64,000 nucleotides of DNA from Nocardiopsis listeri NBRC 13360 (GCF_001570765.1 NZ_BCSH01000022.1:45677-109676); one strand, 5' to 3'. Positions 28,772 through 37,515 are shown, counted from the first letter of the stretch. A program made the numbers and translations. Notes: generated from the sequence alone by a model not told the origin.

Positions 28772-29152
28772 CTTGCCTCCTGCCCCCATCGGCTGAGGGG
28801 TGCTGATACGAATCGGCGTTGAAGTGAGTCATCGGGGAGGGATCGGGCTCTTGGCGGCCCGGCCCACCGTTCCCCGGCACGTGGTGAATCGGTGCGCGTT
28901 CCATCGATGTCCCGGCGTATGCGGGAAGGGACCGTCGCACCGCTCCGAAAGGGTATCGAACCCGGACACGGGTCACTGCCAACAGTGCCACATGCTCACA
29001 TACACATATCCGACGAACTGGGAGAACCGACGCCCGAAAAGCCCCGTCGCGCCCGTTTCGGCCACAGGGACGGGGCCGACGGGGTCGTGCCCGTCGGCCC
29101 CTGGACCACCTCACCGCGTCAACGGATCGAGACCACCACCTCGGCGTTGAGG
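28772..29152 (-). other. Intergenic region between amtB and the lipoprotein gene
   Basis: The right third contains the amtB terminator (29072-29101). A less GC-rich patch around 28985-29015 could hold the lipoprotein promoter. There is no remnant of glnK or glnD that I can recognise in any frame. Confidence 0.5.
29072..29101 (-). terminator. Terminator of amtB
   Basis: Perfect 12-base-pair stem GGGGCCGACGGG (29072-29083) with CCCGTCGGCCCC (29090-29101) and a six-base loop, about 50 bases after the amtB stop on the minus strand. Confidence 0.75.
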
Positions 29153-30505
29153 TCAGGCGTCGACCCGCGGTGAGGTCGTCTCCTCTCCCGGAGGCGTCGG
29201 AGAGGAGACCGCTTGCGGCGTTTCCGTGGCCAACGCGTCGAGCTCGTCGAAGGCGTAGGCCGATTCGGCGTGCAACTCGTGATCGAGGCCGTTGGTCTCG
29301 ACCTCCTCGGGAAGACGGAAGCCGATGATGAGGTCGATCACCTTGGCGATGCCCCACGTGAGGACGAACGTGTAGATCGTGACGCCGAGGACCGAGATGG
29401 TCTGGGCGGCCAGGAGGCCCGCGCCCCCGCCGGTGAACAGACCGGCGTCGCCGCCACCGGGCACCGCCGAGGAGGCGAAGAACCCGAGGGCCAGACAGCC
29501 GATCACGCCGCCGACCATGTGGAGCCCGACCACGTCCAGGGCGTCGTCGTACTTGAACCGGAACTTGAGGCTGATGGCGTACGCGCACACCGCACCGGAC
29601 AGGGCACCGACCAGGATCGCGCCGACCGGGGTGACGTTGGCGGCCGACGGGGTGATCGCGACCAGACCGGCGATGGCGCCGGAGGCGAAACCGAGGGCGC
29701 TGACCCTGCCGTAGCGGAAGCGCTCGACGAGCATCCACGCGGCGGTGGCGGCGGCGGTGGCGACCTGGGTGTTGACCAGGGCCAGGGCGGCCTGCTCGTT
29801 GGCGGCGTAGGCGGAACCGCCGTTGAAACCGAACCAGCCGAACCACAGGAGCGCGACGCCCAGCAGGACGAACGGCAGGTTGTGCGGGCGCGTCGACTCC
29901 GAGCCGAAGCCCTTGCGGCGGCCCAGGACCAGGACCAACGCGAGCGCCGCGGCGCCGGCGTTGATGTGGACGGCGGTTCCACCGGCGAAGTCGATGACCT
30001 CGGGCAGCCCGGTCCACTCGTGCATACGCGCGACCCAGCCGCCGCCCCAGACCCAGTGGGCGACGGGGAAGTAGACCAGGAGCGCCCACACCGGGGCGAA
30101 GAGCAACCAGGCTCCGAACTTGGCGCGGTCTGCGATGGCCCCGCTGATCAGGGCCACGGTGATGACCGCGAACATCAGCTGGAAGCCGGCGTCGACGAGC
30201 AGCGGGTAGCCGCCCTCACCATCGGCGGCCGGCTCGACCTCGGTCATGATGTCGGTCAGGCCGGCGTGGTCGAAGCCGCCGATGAACAGGTCCAGGGCGC
30301 CGTGGCCGGGAGCGTAGGTCAGCGAGTGCCCGATGAGCACCCACAGGACGCTGACGATCGCGATGCTGCTGAAGCTCATGAGCATCATGTTGAGGACGCT
30401 CTTGGCCCGTGACATGCCTCCGTAGAAGAACGCCAGACCCGGGGTCATGAGCATCACCAGTGCGGCGCTCATCAGCAGCCACGCGGTATTGCCAGTGTCG
30501 ATCAT
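29153..30505 (-). CDS. amtB: Ammonium transporter AmtB
   Basis: Trimeric channel for ammonia/ammonium. It has 450 residues with about eleven membrane spans. The signatures are GLAFFYGGMSRAKSVLNMM near the start, FAGGTAVHINAGAAALALVLVLGRRKG with the first pore His, and VDVVGLHMVGGVIGCLALGFFA near 320 with the second. ATG 30505 has GGAGG seven bases upstream. The C-terminal tail (ELDALATETPQAVSSP) is hydrophilic. Usually a PII gene (glnK/glnB) and glnD follow; neither is present. It has its own promoter region after the ftsY terminator and its own terminator. Confidence 0.95.
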   Translation of the reverse strand: MIDTGNTAWLLMSAALVMLMTPGLAFFYGGMSRAKSVLNMMLMSFSSIAIVSVLWVLIGHSLTYAPGHGALDLFIGGFDHAGLTDIMTEVEPAADGEGGYPLLVDAGFQLMFAVITVALISGAIADRAKFGAWLLFAPVWALLVYFPVAHWVWGGGWVARMHEWTGLPEVIDFAGGTAVHINAGAAALALVLVLGRRKGFGSESTRPHNLPFVLLGVALLWFGWFGFNGGSAYAANEQAALALVNTQVATAAATAAWMLVERFRYGRVSALGFASGAIAGLVAITPSAANVTPVGAILVGALSGAVCAYAISLKFRFKYDDALDVVGLHMVGGVIGCLALGFFASSAVPGGGDAGLFTGGGAGLLAAQTISVLGVTIYTFVLTWGIAKVIDLIIGFRLPEEVETNGLDHELHAESAYAFDELDALATETPQAVSSPTPPGEETTSPRVDA

Positions 30506-30642
30506 TTCGTCGCCTCCATGGGATGGACGGGGGAGGTCGTCTTTCGACGAGGGCGCCGGTCGGCGAGCGCGTCTTCGGGCACGTCTCGGATCACCACGGC
30601 GACAACGGTCCATCTCCGGTGTTTCCCATTGGAGCCCCGTGT

Positions 30643-30678
30643 GTTGCGCGGGCGTAAAAGGACCGCGTGCGGGGTTAC
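30643..30678 (-). promoter_or_regulatory. Possible GlnR-like box upstream of amtB
   Basis: On the minus strand TTTAC, six bases, GCAAC (30658 to 30643), preceded by GTAAC (30678 to 30674), resembles the GTnAC-n6-GnAAC pattern of the nitrogen regulator GlnR. It lies about 140-170 bases before amtB, a known GlnR target. One half-site and the phasing are off, so this is tentative. Confidence 0.3.
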
Positions 30679-30700
30679 GGGCCGGTGAATCGGATGCGCG

Positions 30701-30736
30701 AAGAGGCCGGCGCACCCGCGGGTGCGCCGGCCTCTT
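30701..30736 (-). terminator. Terminator of ftsY
   Basis: A near-perfect palindrome: AAGAGGCCGGCGCACC (30701-30716) pairs with GGTGCGCCGGCCTCTT (30721-30736) over a four-base loop, about 25 bases after the ftsY stop on the minus strand. Confidence 0.85.
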
Positions 30737-30761
30737 CGGTGGGTTCGTGCGGGTTCGGGGC

Positions 30762-31952
30762 TCAGCCCAGGATCGCGTCCACGAAGACCTCGGGGTCGAA
30801 GGGCGCCAGGTCGTCGGGGCCCTCCCCCAACCCGACGAGCTTGACCGGAACGCCCAGCTCACGCTGGACCTGGACGATGATGCCGCCCTTGGCGGTGCCG
30901 TCGAGCTTGGTCAGGGCGATGCCGGTGACGTTCACGACCTCGGCGAACACCCGTGCCTGGCGCAGGCCGTTCTGTCCGGTGGTCGCGTCCAGGACGAGGA
31001 GTACCTCGTCGACCTGGGACTTCTTCTCCACCACGCGCTTGACCTTGCCGAGCTCGTCCATGAGCCCGGTCTTGGTGTGCAAACGTCCGGCCGTATCGAT
31101 GATGACGGTGTCGACCCCGTCCTCGATTCCACGGGCGACCGCGTCGAAGGCGACGCTGGCGGGGTCGGCGCCCTCCTCCTTGCGCACCACCGGGGCGCCC
31201 ACCCGGGAACCCCAGGTCTGGAGCTGTTCGCCGGCGGCCGCACGGAAGGTGTCGGCGGCGCCCAGGACCACGCTGCGACCATCGCCGACCAGGGCACGGG
31301 CGAGTTTGCCGGTGGTGGTGGTCTTGCCGGTGCCGTTGACGCCCACGACCATGACCACGGCCGGGCGGTCGCCGTGCGGCGTGGTGCGCACGCCCCGGTC
31401 GGTGTCAGCACCGATCTGTTCGAGGAGTTCGTTGCGCAGCAGGCCCCGCACCTCCTCGGTGTCACGGGTGCCGAGCACCTTGACCCGGGTGCGCAGGTTC
31501 TCCACGATCTGGGTGGCCGAAGTCACACCGATGTCGGCGGTGATCAGCGTGTCCTCGATCTCCTCCCAGGTGTCCTCGTCGAGGTTCTTGGCGGAGAGCA
31601 GGTTGAGCAACCCCTGACCGAGGGAGCTCTGGGAGCGGGCCAATCGGGCCCGCAGACGGACCATGCGCCCCTCCGAGGGGGGCGGGGTCTCGATCTCGGG
31701 TTCGACGGGGGCGGCCGGGGCCTCTGGTTCGGTCTCCTCCACCGGAGGCGCGTGGGCGGGGGGCGTGCGTACCGTCCCCTCGTCCCGTTCCCGGTCCTCC
31801 TCCGGAGCGGGCGCCTTGGGGGTGTCGGTGACCTCGGGCTTGGTCTCCTCCTTGCCCGGCGTGACCGAGCTTCGGGTCCTGACCAGGAAGAACCCGCCGA
31901 CCACCAGGAGGGCGACGACGACGATGATGCTTACGAGCAAGGTGATGTCCAT
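30762..31952 (-). CDS. ftsY: Signal recognition particle receptor FtsY
   Basis: Membrane docking GTPase for SRP. Unlike E. coli FtsY it has a true N-terminal membrane span (ITLLVSIIVVVALLVVGGFFLV, residues 3-24), then an acidic Pro-rich linker, the N domain, and the G domain with VVGVNGTGKTTTTGKLA, DTAGRLHTKTGLMDEL and ALTKLDGTAKGG. The 396-residue length is normal for actinobacteria. It is followed by its own terminator. In most actinobacteria smc is the next gene upstream; here a 6-kb island separates them. Confidence 0.96.
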   Translation of the reverse strand: MDITLLVSIIVVVALLVVGGFFLVRTRSSVTPGKEETKPEVTDTPKAPAPEEDRERDEGTVRTPPAHAPPVEETEPEAPAAPVEPEIETPPPSEGRMVRLRARLARSQSSLGQGLLNLLSAKNLDEDTWEEIEDTLITADIGVTSATQIVENLRTRVKVLGTRDTEEVRGLLRNELLEQIGADTDRGVRTTPHGDRPAVVMVVGVNGTGKTTTTGKLARALVGDGRSVVLGAADTFRAAAGEQLQTWGSRVGAPVVRKEEGADPASVAFDAVARGIEDGVDTVIIDTAGRLHTKTGLMDELGKVKRVVEKKSQVDEVLLVLDATTGQNGLRQARVFAEVVNVTGIALTKLDGTAKGGIIVQVQRELGVPVKLVGLGEGPDDLAPFDPEVFVDAILG

Positions 31953-32028
31953 AGCGTGAGCCAGTCTTCCAGAGTGTCCGACGCGTTCGCATCACGTCCG
32001 GTCCACCCGGCACGGCTCGGGACGGCTT

Positions 32029-33063
32029 TCAGGTGCCGCGATGACGCGTGGTGCGCAGGATGAGCACGAAGAACGGTGCTCCGAGGAAGGCGGTGACCAC
32101 GCCGATCGGCAGTTCCGCGGGGGCGACGATCGTGCGCGCCACGATGTCGACGATGACGAGGAAGGCGCCGCCGGCCAACACGGTGACCGGCAGGATCGCC
32201 CGGTAGTTGGAGCCGACCAGGCGGCGCACGATGTGCGGCACGACGATGCCGACGAATCCGATGAGTCCGCTCACCGACACGGCCGCCGCGGTGGCCAGGG
32301 ACGCGGCGGCGATGACGACCAGGCGCACCACGGCCGGGTTGAGGCCGAGGCTGACGGCCTTGTCGTCGCCCAGCGCCAGCATGTCCAGCAGGTACCCGGA
32401 CAGCAACAGCACGGCCAGCCCCACCGCGGCGTAGGGGGCGATGAGCCGCACGTCGTCCCAGCCACCCCGACCGAGGCCGCCGAGCAGCCACGCGTAGATG
32501 CGTTGGAGCTGGTCGATGCCCATCTGTTGGACGAGGGTCTGCGCCGCGGACAGGAAGGAGGAGACGGCCACCCCGGCGAGCACGAGAGCGGCGGTGCCCC
32601 CTCCCCCGGCGGTGGAACCGAGCGCGTAGGCGGCGGCCACCCCCAGGAGCGCGCCGACGAAGGCCGCCACGGGGACCAGCGCACGGGGGTCGGCGACGAG
32701 GTCGCCGCCGAACACCATGACCATGGTGGCTCCCAGCCCGGCGCCGGCGGCGGCACCGAGCAGGAAGGGATCGGCCAGCGGGTTGCGGAAGACCCCTTGG
32801 TAGGCGCCGCCCGCGGTGGCCAGGAGCGCGCCGACGATCGCGCCCATCACCACGCGGGGCAGGCGCAGCTCCATGAGCAGCGCCTCCTGCCGTTCGGTCA
32901 GGGGTGACTCCACCCAGCCGAACGGCAGGAGGCCGACGAAGTGGCGGAGGATGTCGCCGGCGGTCAGGGAGGCCGCCCCGGCCGAGACGCCGAACACCGC
33001 GGCCGCGCACAGCACGGCCACGCCTCCCAGCAACCACCCGAACGGGACCCCGAAGCCCTTCAC
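32029..33063 (-). CDS. btuC: Cobalamin ABC transporter permease (BtuC, FecCD family)
   Basis: Permease of 344 residues with about ten membrane spans. Family features: ELRLPRVVMGAIVGALLATAGGAYQG near 70, RNPLADPFLLGAAAGAG, GLIGFVGIVVPHIVRRLVGSNYR and the ATPase contact loop around it. The FecCD family carries siderophores, haem or vitamin B12; the choice of cobalamin rests on the riboswitch upstream of its partner gene. GTG 33063 has AAAGGTGG ten bases upstream. No ATPase gene lies next to it; ftsY begins 77 bases further on. Confidence 0.85.
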   Translation of the reverse strand: MKGFGVPFGWLLGGVAVLCAAAVFGVSAGAASLTAGDILRHFVGLLPFGWVESPLTERQEALLMELRLPRVVMGAIVGALLATAGGAYQGVFRNPLADPFLLGAAAGAGLGATMVMVFGGDLVADPRALVPVAAFVGALLGVAAAYALGSTAGGGGTAALVLAGVAVSSFLSAAQTLVQQMGIDQLQRIYAWLLGGLGRGGWDDVRLIAPYAAVGLAVLLLSGYLLDMLALGDDKAVSLGLNPAVVRLVVIAAASLATAAAVSVSGLIGFVGIVVPHIVRRLVGSNYRAILPVTVLAGGAFLVIVDIVARTIVAPAELPIGVVTAFLGAPFFVLILRTTRHRGT

Positions 33064-33119
33064 CGCTCTACATCCACCTTTCGCTGTTGTGTCCAGAACC
33101 TGAGCAACAGGGGGTTGTC

Positions 33120-33194
33120 GTTCGGGCGCCGTCAGGGTCCCGGAGGTGCCGCTGTGTTCCCTTCAACCCATTCCTGACTCCCAGGCGCCCGAAC
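33120..33194 (-). promoter_or_regulatory. Long intercistronic stem between btuF and btuC
   Basis: GTTCGGGCGCC (33120-33130) and GGCGCCCGAAC (33184-33194) are exact inverses, and next to them GTCAGG (33131-33136) pairs with CCTGAC (33173-33178) with a five-base bulge. The whole lies between the btuF stop and the btuC start and could set the relative expression of the two genes. Confidence 0.6.
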
Positions 33195-33222
33195 ACGCCA
33201 AAGCGCCGGCGGAGGCGCAAAA

Positions 33223-34218
33223 CTACCGATCCGCGCTCTGCTGGACGGCTTCGCCGACGGCCTCGGCGAAGTCGACCACGCGCGGCCCCCAGCGGGAGGA
33301 GGTGTCCTCGTCGAGCAGGTGCACCGCGTCGTTCTCGACCGCGGTGACGGTGTCGAAGGCGGGGCGTTCGGTCACGTCCTCTACGGCGGACTCGTCGCCG
33401 TAGGACAGGAAGATCAGGTCCGGGTTCTCCTCCACAACGAACTCGGTGGACAGTTGCGGGTAGCCGCCGCTCTCGGTGTCGTCCGTCTGGTCGGCGATGT
33501 TCACCAGGCCGAACGCGTCGTAGACCTGGCCGACGAAGGTGGCGGAGGTGACGGAGAACAGGGTGTCGTCGAGCTCGTGGTAGAAGGTGAGCTCGGTGTC
33601 GCCCAGAGCGCCGCAGGCCTCCTCGACGACGGTGTTGAACTCGGATTCGACCCGGTCGGCCTCCGCGTCGGCCTCCGCCGTCTTGCCGGTGACCTCGCCG
33701 AGCAGGCGGATCTGGGCGTAGACGTCCTCCAGGTCGGCGGCGTCGCCCAGCACGAGCGTGGGGATGTCCACGGCGTCGAGCTGCTCCACGCTGTCGATGG
33801 CGTTGTCGGAGAGGATGACCAGGTCGGGGTCGTACTCGCTGATGGCCTCGACGCTGGGGGTGTAGCCGCTGAGGTCCGTGGTGGGGGCCTCTTCGGGGTA
33901 GTAGGAGTACTCGTCGACCGCCTCGACCTGATCGCCGGCGTCGATGGCGAAGAGGGACTCAGTGGTGCTGGGGGAGAGCGAGACGATGCGCTCGGGCGCC
34001 TCTTCCAGGGTGACCTCGCCGACGGAGTCGTCGACGGTGACCGGGAAGGTGCCGTCACCGATCTCGGTGCGCTCGGCGGGCTCGGGGACACCGCACTCCG
34101 CCGACGCGGTCTCGGTGGTCTCCTCCGTGCTCTCCGGTTCGGGGTCGTCCGTACCGCAGGCGGTGAGGGCGAGCGTGGCGCCCAAGAGGGCGAGGGGAAG
34201 CTGGCGGGCGATCCGCAC
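33223..34218 (-). CDS. btuF: Cobalamin-binding lipoprotein (BtuF-like)
   Basis: Substrate-binding lipoprotein of 331 residues with a lipobox LALTAC near residue 22 and an acidic Glu/Thr linker. The class III binding fold has PERIVSLSPSTTESLFAIDAGDQV near 75, DLVILSDNAIDSVEQL and a C-terminal lobe with LSYGDESAVEDV. The local motif resembles BtuF and siderophore binders alike. GTG 34218 is chosen because AAGGAG precedes it by four bases and it begins the signal sequence VRIARQLPLALLGAT. A cobalamin riboswitch lies directly upstream, so vitamin B12 or a cobamide is the likely ligand. Confidence 0.87.
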   Translation of the reverse strand: MRIARQLPLALLGATLALTACGTDDPEPESTEETTETASAECGVPEPAERTEIGDGTFPVTVDDSVGEVTLEEAPERIVSLSPSTTESLFAIDAGDQVEAVDEYSYYPEEAPTTDLSGYTPSVEAISEYDPDLVILSDNAIDSVEQLDAVDIPTLVLGDAADLEDVYAQIRLLGEVTGKTAEADAEADRVESEFNTVVEEACGALGDTELTFYHELDDTLFSVTSATFVGQVYDAFGLVNIADQTDDTESGGYPQLSTEFVVEENPDLIFLSYGDESAVEDVTERPAFDTVTAVENDAVHLLDEDTSSRWGPRVVDFAEAVGEAVQQSADR

Positions 34219-34219
34219 G

Positions 34220-34251
34220 GTGCTCCTTCGAGTGCGTGCGGGGAGGAACAC
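34220..34251 (-). promoter_or_regulatory. Possible Shine-Dalgarno-sequestering hairpin before btuF
   Basis: On the minus-strand RNA GUGUUCCU (34251 to 34244) can pair with AGGAGCAC (34227 to 34220), eight pairs with one G-U. The second arm includes the AGGAG of the btuF ribosome binding site. This fits a translational off-state for the riboswitch. Confidence 0.5.
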
Positions 34252-34284
34252 GGCCCAGATCGGGACGGCCGGTCCTTCCCACGA

Positions 34285-34440
34285 GGACAGGGGACGTCGG
34301 CGTCGACGAGGCGACCTGGCTCGTCCCCGCGCTCGGCGGGGCATCACAGTTGCGGGACAGCGCCGGATCCGGCGGCCGGATGTGGCCGCCTGCCGGACTT
34401 CGCTCGATCGACACCGGCTGGTACCGGCCCGGGTGGGTCG
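34285..34440 (-). ncRNA. Cobalamin (B12) riboswitch
   Basis: On the minus strand, in order: CCGGTGTCGA and AAGTCCGGCAGGCGG (about 34427-34387), the hallmark CCCGCAACTGTGATG (about 34357-34343), a stem CCCCGC/GCGGGG, and the B12 box GAGCCAGGTCGCCT (about 34322-34309). Order and spacing match the cobalamin riboswitch core. A TAGAGT (34460 to 34455) could be the promoter -10. It controls btuF-btuC, normally shutting them off when cobalamin is present. Exact ends are approximate. Confidence 0.85.
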
Positions 34441-34460
34441 GCACAGCGCGTCCAACTCTA

Positions 34461-34860
34461 CTGCGCGGCACTTCGGCCCCGACTGGGGCGTGTGCACCCG
34501 CTCCGACCTGCGTGTCCTTCATTACGGAAGATCGTTTTCGTGAAACGGTCACCTTCCGACCCCGGAAACCAGCCCAACCGCTTTAATGAATATTAATACG
34601 GAATGAGCCTTACGTCCGTTTTGTAAACCATTGCAGCACCGAAGGAAACTCACGACACTTCGGCACGCCATGTGGCCATATTGAGTCCGAACGAACATTG
34701 ACACCCCACATCGCACACGGAAATGATCTCGTTGCCATGCGCGCCGATCCTCCTAATACGGACACTTCCGGCGTATCCCCCGTGTGTGCACTCCATGCCC
34801 GGTGGGTCGTCGCTTCCCCCGCTGTCCTGAGGCGCGCACGAGAAGGGATGTGTTGACAAG
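34461..34860. other. Divergent intergenic region between riboswitch and S8 peptidase gene
   Basis: Clearly less GC-rich than the rest, especially 34540-34640. It holds the plus-strand promoter candidate at 34732-34759. No gene is credible in it. Confidence 0.5.
34732..34759 (+). promoter_or_regulatory. Candidate promoter of the S8 peptidase gene
   Basis: TTGCCA (34732-34737), 16 bases, TAATAC (34754-34759): a good match to a housekeeping promoter, about 100 bases before the GTG start. A second TTGACA occurs at 34698-34703 with a weaker -10. Confidence 0.45.
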
Positions 34861-37515
34861 GTGGCACCCCACCGATCACGCCTGGCCCCACTGGCCGGGT
34901 TGACACTCATCGCCGGCCTGGTGGCGGCCACACCCGCGGGCGCGGACGAGGAACAAGGGCTCGCGCCCCTGCACCCCGCCCCCACCGCGGGCAACGGCGA
35001 GCTCACCCACCAGGTCCAGGACCTGTGGTTCATCGAACTCGAGGGCCCGCCCACCACCGAGGGCGCCGCCCTCTCCCGTGTAGACGACGAACACACCGAA
35101 TTCCACGCCGAGGCCCGAGAACACGGCCTCGATTACACCGAACGCCACTCCTTCACCGAATTGTGGAACGGCGTCTCCGTGGAGATGGAGGACGATCAGG
35201 TCGGAACGGCCCGGGAGATCCCCGGTGTGGCCGCCATCCACCCGGTCATGCGGCACGAGATCCCCGAGATCGCCGACAACGAACCCGAGATGGACACGGC
35301 CCTGGGCATGACCGGCGCCGACATCGCGCAGAGCGAGCTCGGTCTGACCGGCGAGGGACTGCGCGTGGCCATCATGGACACCGGAGTCGACTACACCCAC
35401 CCCGACCTGGGCGGCCCCGGCGGCTTCCCGTCCGAGCGCGTGGTGACCGGCCACGACTTCGTCGGCGACGACTTCAACGCCGGCGACCCCGAGAACGCCG
35501 AACCGATCCCCGACGACGACCCACAGGACTGCAACGGGCACGGCACCCACGTCGCCGGCATCGTCGGCGCCCAGGGCCAGGTCACCGGCGTGGCTCCCGA
35601 CGTGGAGTTCGGCGCCTACAAGGTGTTCGGCTGCGCCGGTTCCACCACGTCCGACATCATGATCGCCGCCATGGAGCAGGCCCTGGCCGACGACATGGAC
35701 GTGCTCAACATGAGCATCGGCTCCGCGCACTCCTGGCCGCAGTACCCGACCGCCGTCGCCTCCGACCGACTGGTCGACGAGGGCATGGTCGTGGTCGCCT
35801 CCATCGGCAACGAGGGCGACACCGGCCTGTACTCCGCGGGCGCACCCGGCCTGGGCGAGAACGTCATCGGTGTGGCCGCCTACGACAACACGCACATCCG
35901 CGCGGCCGCCGCCGAGGTCACCCAGAGCGGCGAGACCGTCGCCTACATGGAGATGGACGACGCCCCGCTTCCGCCGACGTCCGGGGAGACCGACGAGATC
36001 GTGAACATCGGCCGTGGCTGTCTGGCCGCGGGCGACGAACTCGAAGGCGACCCCGAGGGCAAGACCGCGCTGATGATCCGCGGCGAGTGCACCTTCACCG
36101 AGAAGTACGACGCCGCCGTCGACGCGGGTGCCACCGGTGTCGTGGTCTACAACAACCTGCCCGGCATGTTCGCGGGCGGCGGCATCGTCGACCGCGGCGC
36201 CTTCTCCGTCGGTGTCTCCGACCAGTCCGGCGCGCACATCCTGGAGCTCCTGGAGTCCGGCGAGAGCGTCACCCTGACCTGGACCGGGGAGGAGACCACC
36301 ATCCCGAACCCGACCGGCGGGCTGATCAGCGGCTTCAGCTCCTACGGCCTGGGCGCCGACCTGTCCTTGAAGCCGGACATCGGCGCACCGGGTGGTCTCA
36401 TCAACTCCACCTATCCCATGGCCAAGGGCGGCTACGCCACGGTCAGCGGCACCTCGATGTCGTCCCCGCACGTCGCGGGCGGCGTCGCGTTGGTCCTGGA
36501 GTCCCGGCCCGACCTGGACGCCCACCACGTACGCGACGTGTTGCAGAACTCCGCGGACCCGACCATGTGGTGGGGCGACCCGGACATGGGCGTGCTCGAC
36601 AACGTCCACCGTCAGGGCGCCGGCATGATCGACCTGCCCGGAGCCGTGGAGGCGACCACCTCGCTGTCCCCCGGCAAGCTCGGCCTGGGCGCCACCGAGG
36701 GGCCCGTGACCGAGACCGTCACCATCACCAACGACGGCGACACCGAGGCCACCTACGCGATCGAGCACGAGCCCGCGCTGGGCACCCACGGCGACACGTT
36801 CGCTCCGCAGTTCAACGACACCTACGCCGAGGCCTTGTTCAGTGAGGACGAGGTGACGGTGCCGGCCGGCGGTTCGGTCTCCGTCGACGTGACCGTCACT
36901 CCGCCCGCCGACGACCTCGACCAGATGATCTACGGCGGCTACGTCAAGGTCACCGAGGGCGAGGGCGACACGCACCGTGTGCCCTACGCCGCCTACAACG
37001 GCGACTACCAGGCGATCGACGCCATGACCCCGATCACCGACGGCGACGGCGACACGCACGAGCTTCCGTGGCTGACCAAGATCACCGAGTGCGAGGCGTT
37101 CTTCGGCCTGGACTGCGCCGGCGACGGTGGCGGGTACGAGAACCGGCCCGAGGGCGCCACCTACTCCCTGGGCTGGGTGGACGGTCTGCCGGACGTGCCG
37201 TACGTGATCGCCCACTTCGACCACCACGTCACCAAGCTGGAGATGACCGTGGTCGACGAGCGCACCGGCCGCCCGGTCCACCCGGACCGCAACATCGCCC
37301 TGTCGGTCGACCAGGTCAACCGCAGCGCGACCCCCACGGCGTTCTTCGCCTACGCCTGGGACGGCACCGTGACGGACTCGCACGGCCGGGTCACCGACGT
37401 GCGCGACGGTGACTACCGTCTGGAGGCCCGGGCGCTGAAGGCGCTCGGCGACCCGGACGATCCGGATCATTGGGAGGACTGGACCTCCCCGGTCATCACC
37501 ATCGACCGAGGCTGA
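34861..37515 (+). CDS. Secreted S8 (subtilisin-like) peptidase with PA domain
   Basis: An 884-residue exported protease. Signal peptide about 1-27, then an I9-type propeptide (LWFIELEGPPTT to GVAAIHPV, about 50-130). The catalytic triad is Asp in IMDTGVDYTHPDL (near 173), His in GHGTHVAGIVGA (near 228) and Ser in SGTSMSSPHVAGG (near 530), with the oxyanion Asn in ASIGNEGD. A PA insert (IRGECTFTEKYDAAVDAGATG, about 385-460) lies between His and Ser as in large subtilases. A Fn3-like beta region follows Ser. The GTG start has only a distant GAAGGGA. It lies divergently to btuF and ends at a strong terminator. Confidence 0.92.
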   Translation: MAPHRSRLAPLAGLTLIAGLVAATPAGADEEQGLAPLHPAPTAGNGELTHQVQDLWFIELEGPPTTEGAALSRVDDEHTEFHAEAREHGLDYTERHSFTELWNGVSVEMEDDQVGTAREIPGVAAIHPVMRHEIPEIADNEPEMDTALGMTGADIAQSELGLTGEGLRVAIMDTGVDYTHPDLGGPGGFPSERVVTGHDFVGDDFNAGDPENAEPIPDDDPQDCNGHGTHVAGIVGAQGQVTGVAPDVEFGAYKVFGCAGSTTSDIMIAAMEQALADDMDVLNMSIGSAHSWPQYPTAVASDRLVDEGMVVVASIGNEGDTGLYSAGAPGLGENVIGVAAYDNTHIRAAAAEVTQSGETVAYMEMDDAPLPPTSGETDEIVNIGRGCLAAGDELEGDPEGKTALMIRGECTFTEKYDAAVDAGATGVVVYNNLPGMFAGGGIVDRGAFSVGVSDQSGAHILELLESGESVTLTWTGEETTIPNPTGGLISGFSSYGLGADLSLKPDIGAPGGLINSTYPMAKGGYATVSGTSMSSPHVAGGVALVLESRPDLDAHHVRDVLQNSADPTMWWGDPDMGVLDNVHRQGAGMIDLPGAVEATTSLSPGKLGLGATEGPVTETVTITNDGDTEATYAIEHEPALGTHGDTFAPQFNDTYAEALFSEDEVTVPAGGSVSVDVTVTPPADDLDQMIYGGYVKVTEGEGDTHRVPYAAYNGDYQAIDAMTPITDGDGDTHELPWLTKITECEAFFGLDCAGDGGGYENRPEGATYSLGWVDGLPDVPYVIAHFDHHVTKLEMTVVDERTGRPVHPDRNIALSVDQVNRSATPTAFFAYAWDGTVTDSHGRVTDVRDGDYRLEARALKALGDPDDPDHWEDWTSPVITIDRG

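Noticed and set aside
28749..30089. Long minus-strand frame overlapping amtB (446 codons)
   Set aside because: Arg/Pro/Gly-rich shadow of amtB with no family features.
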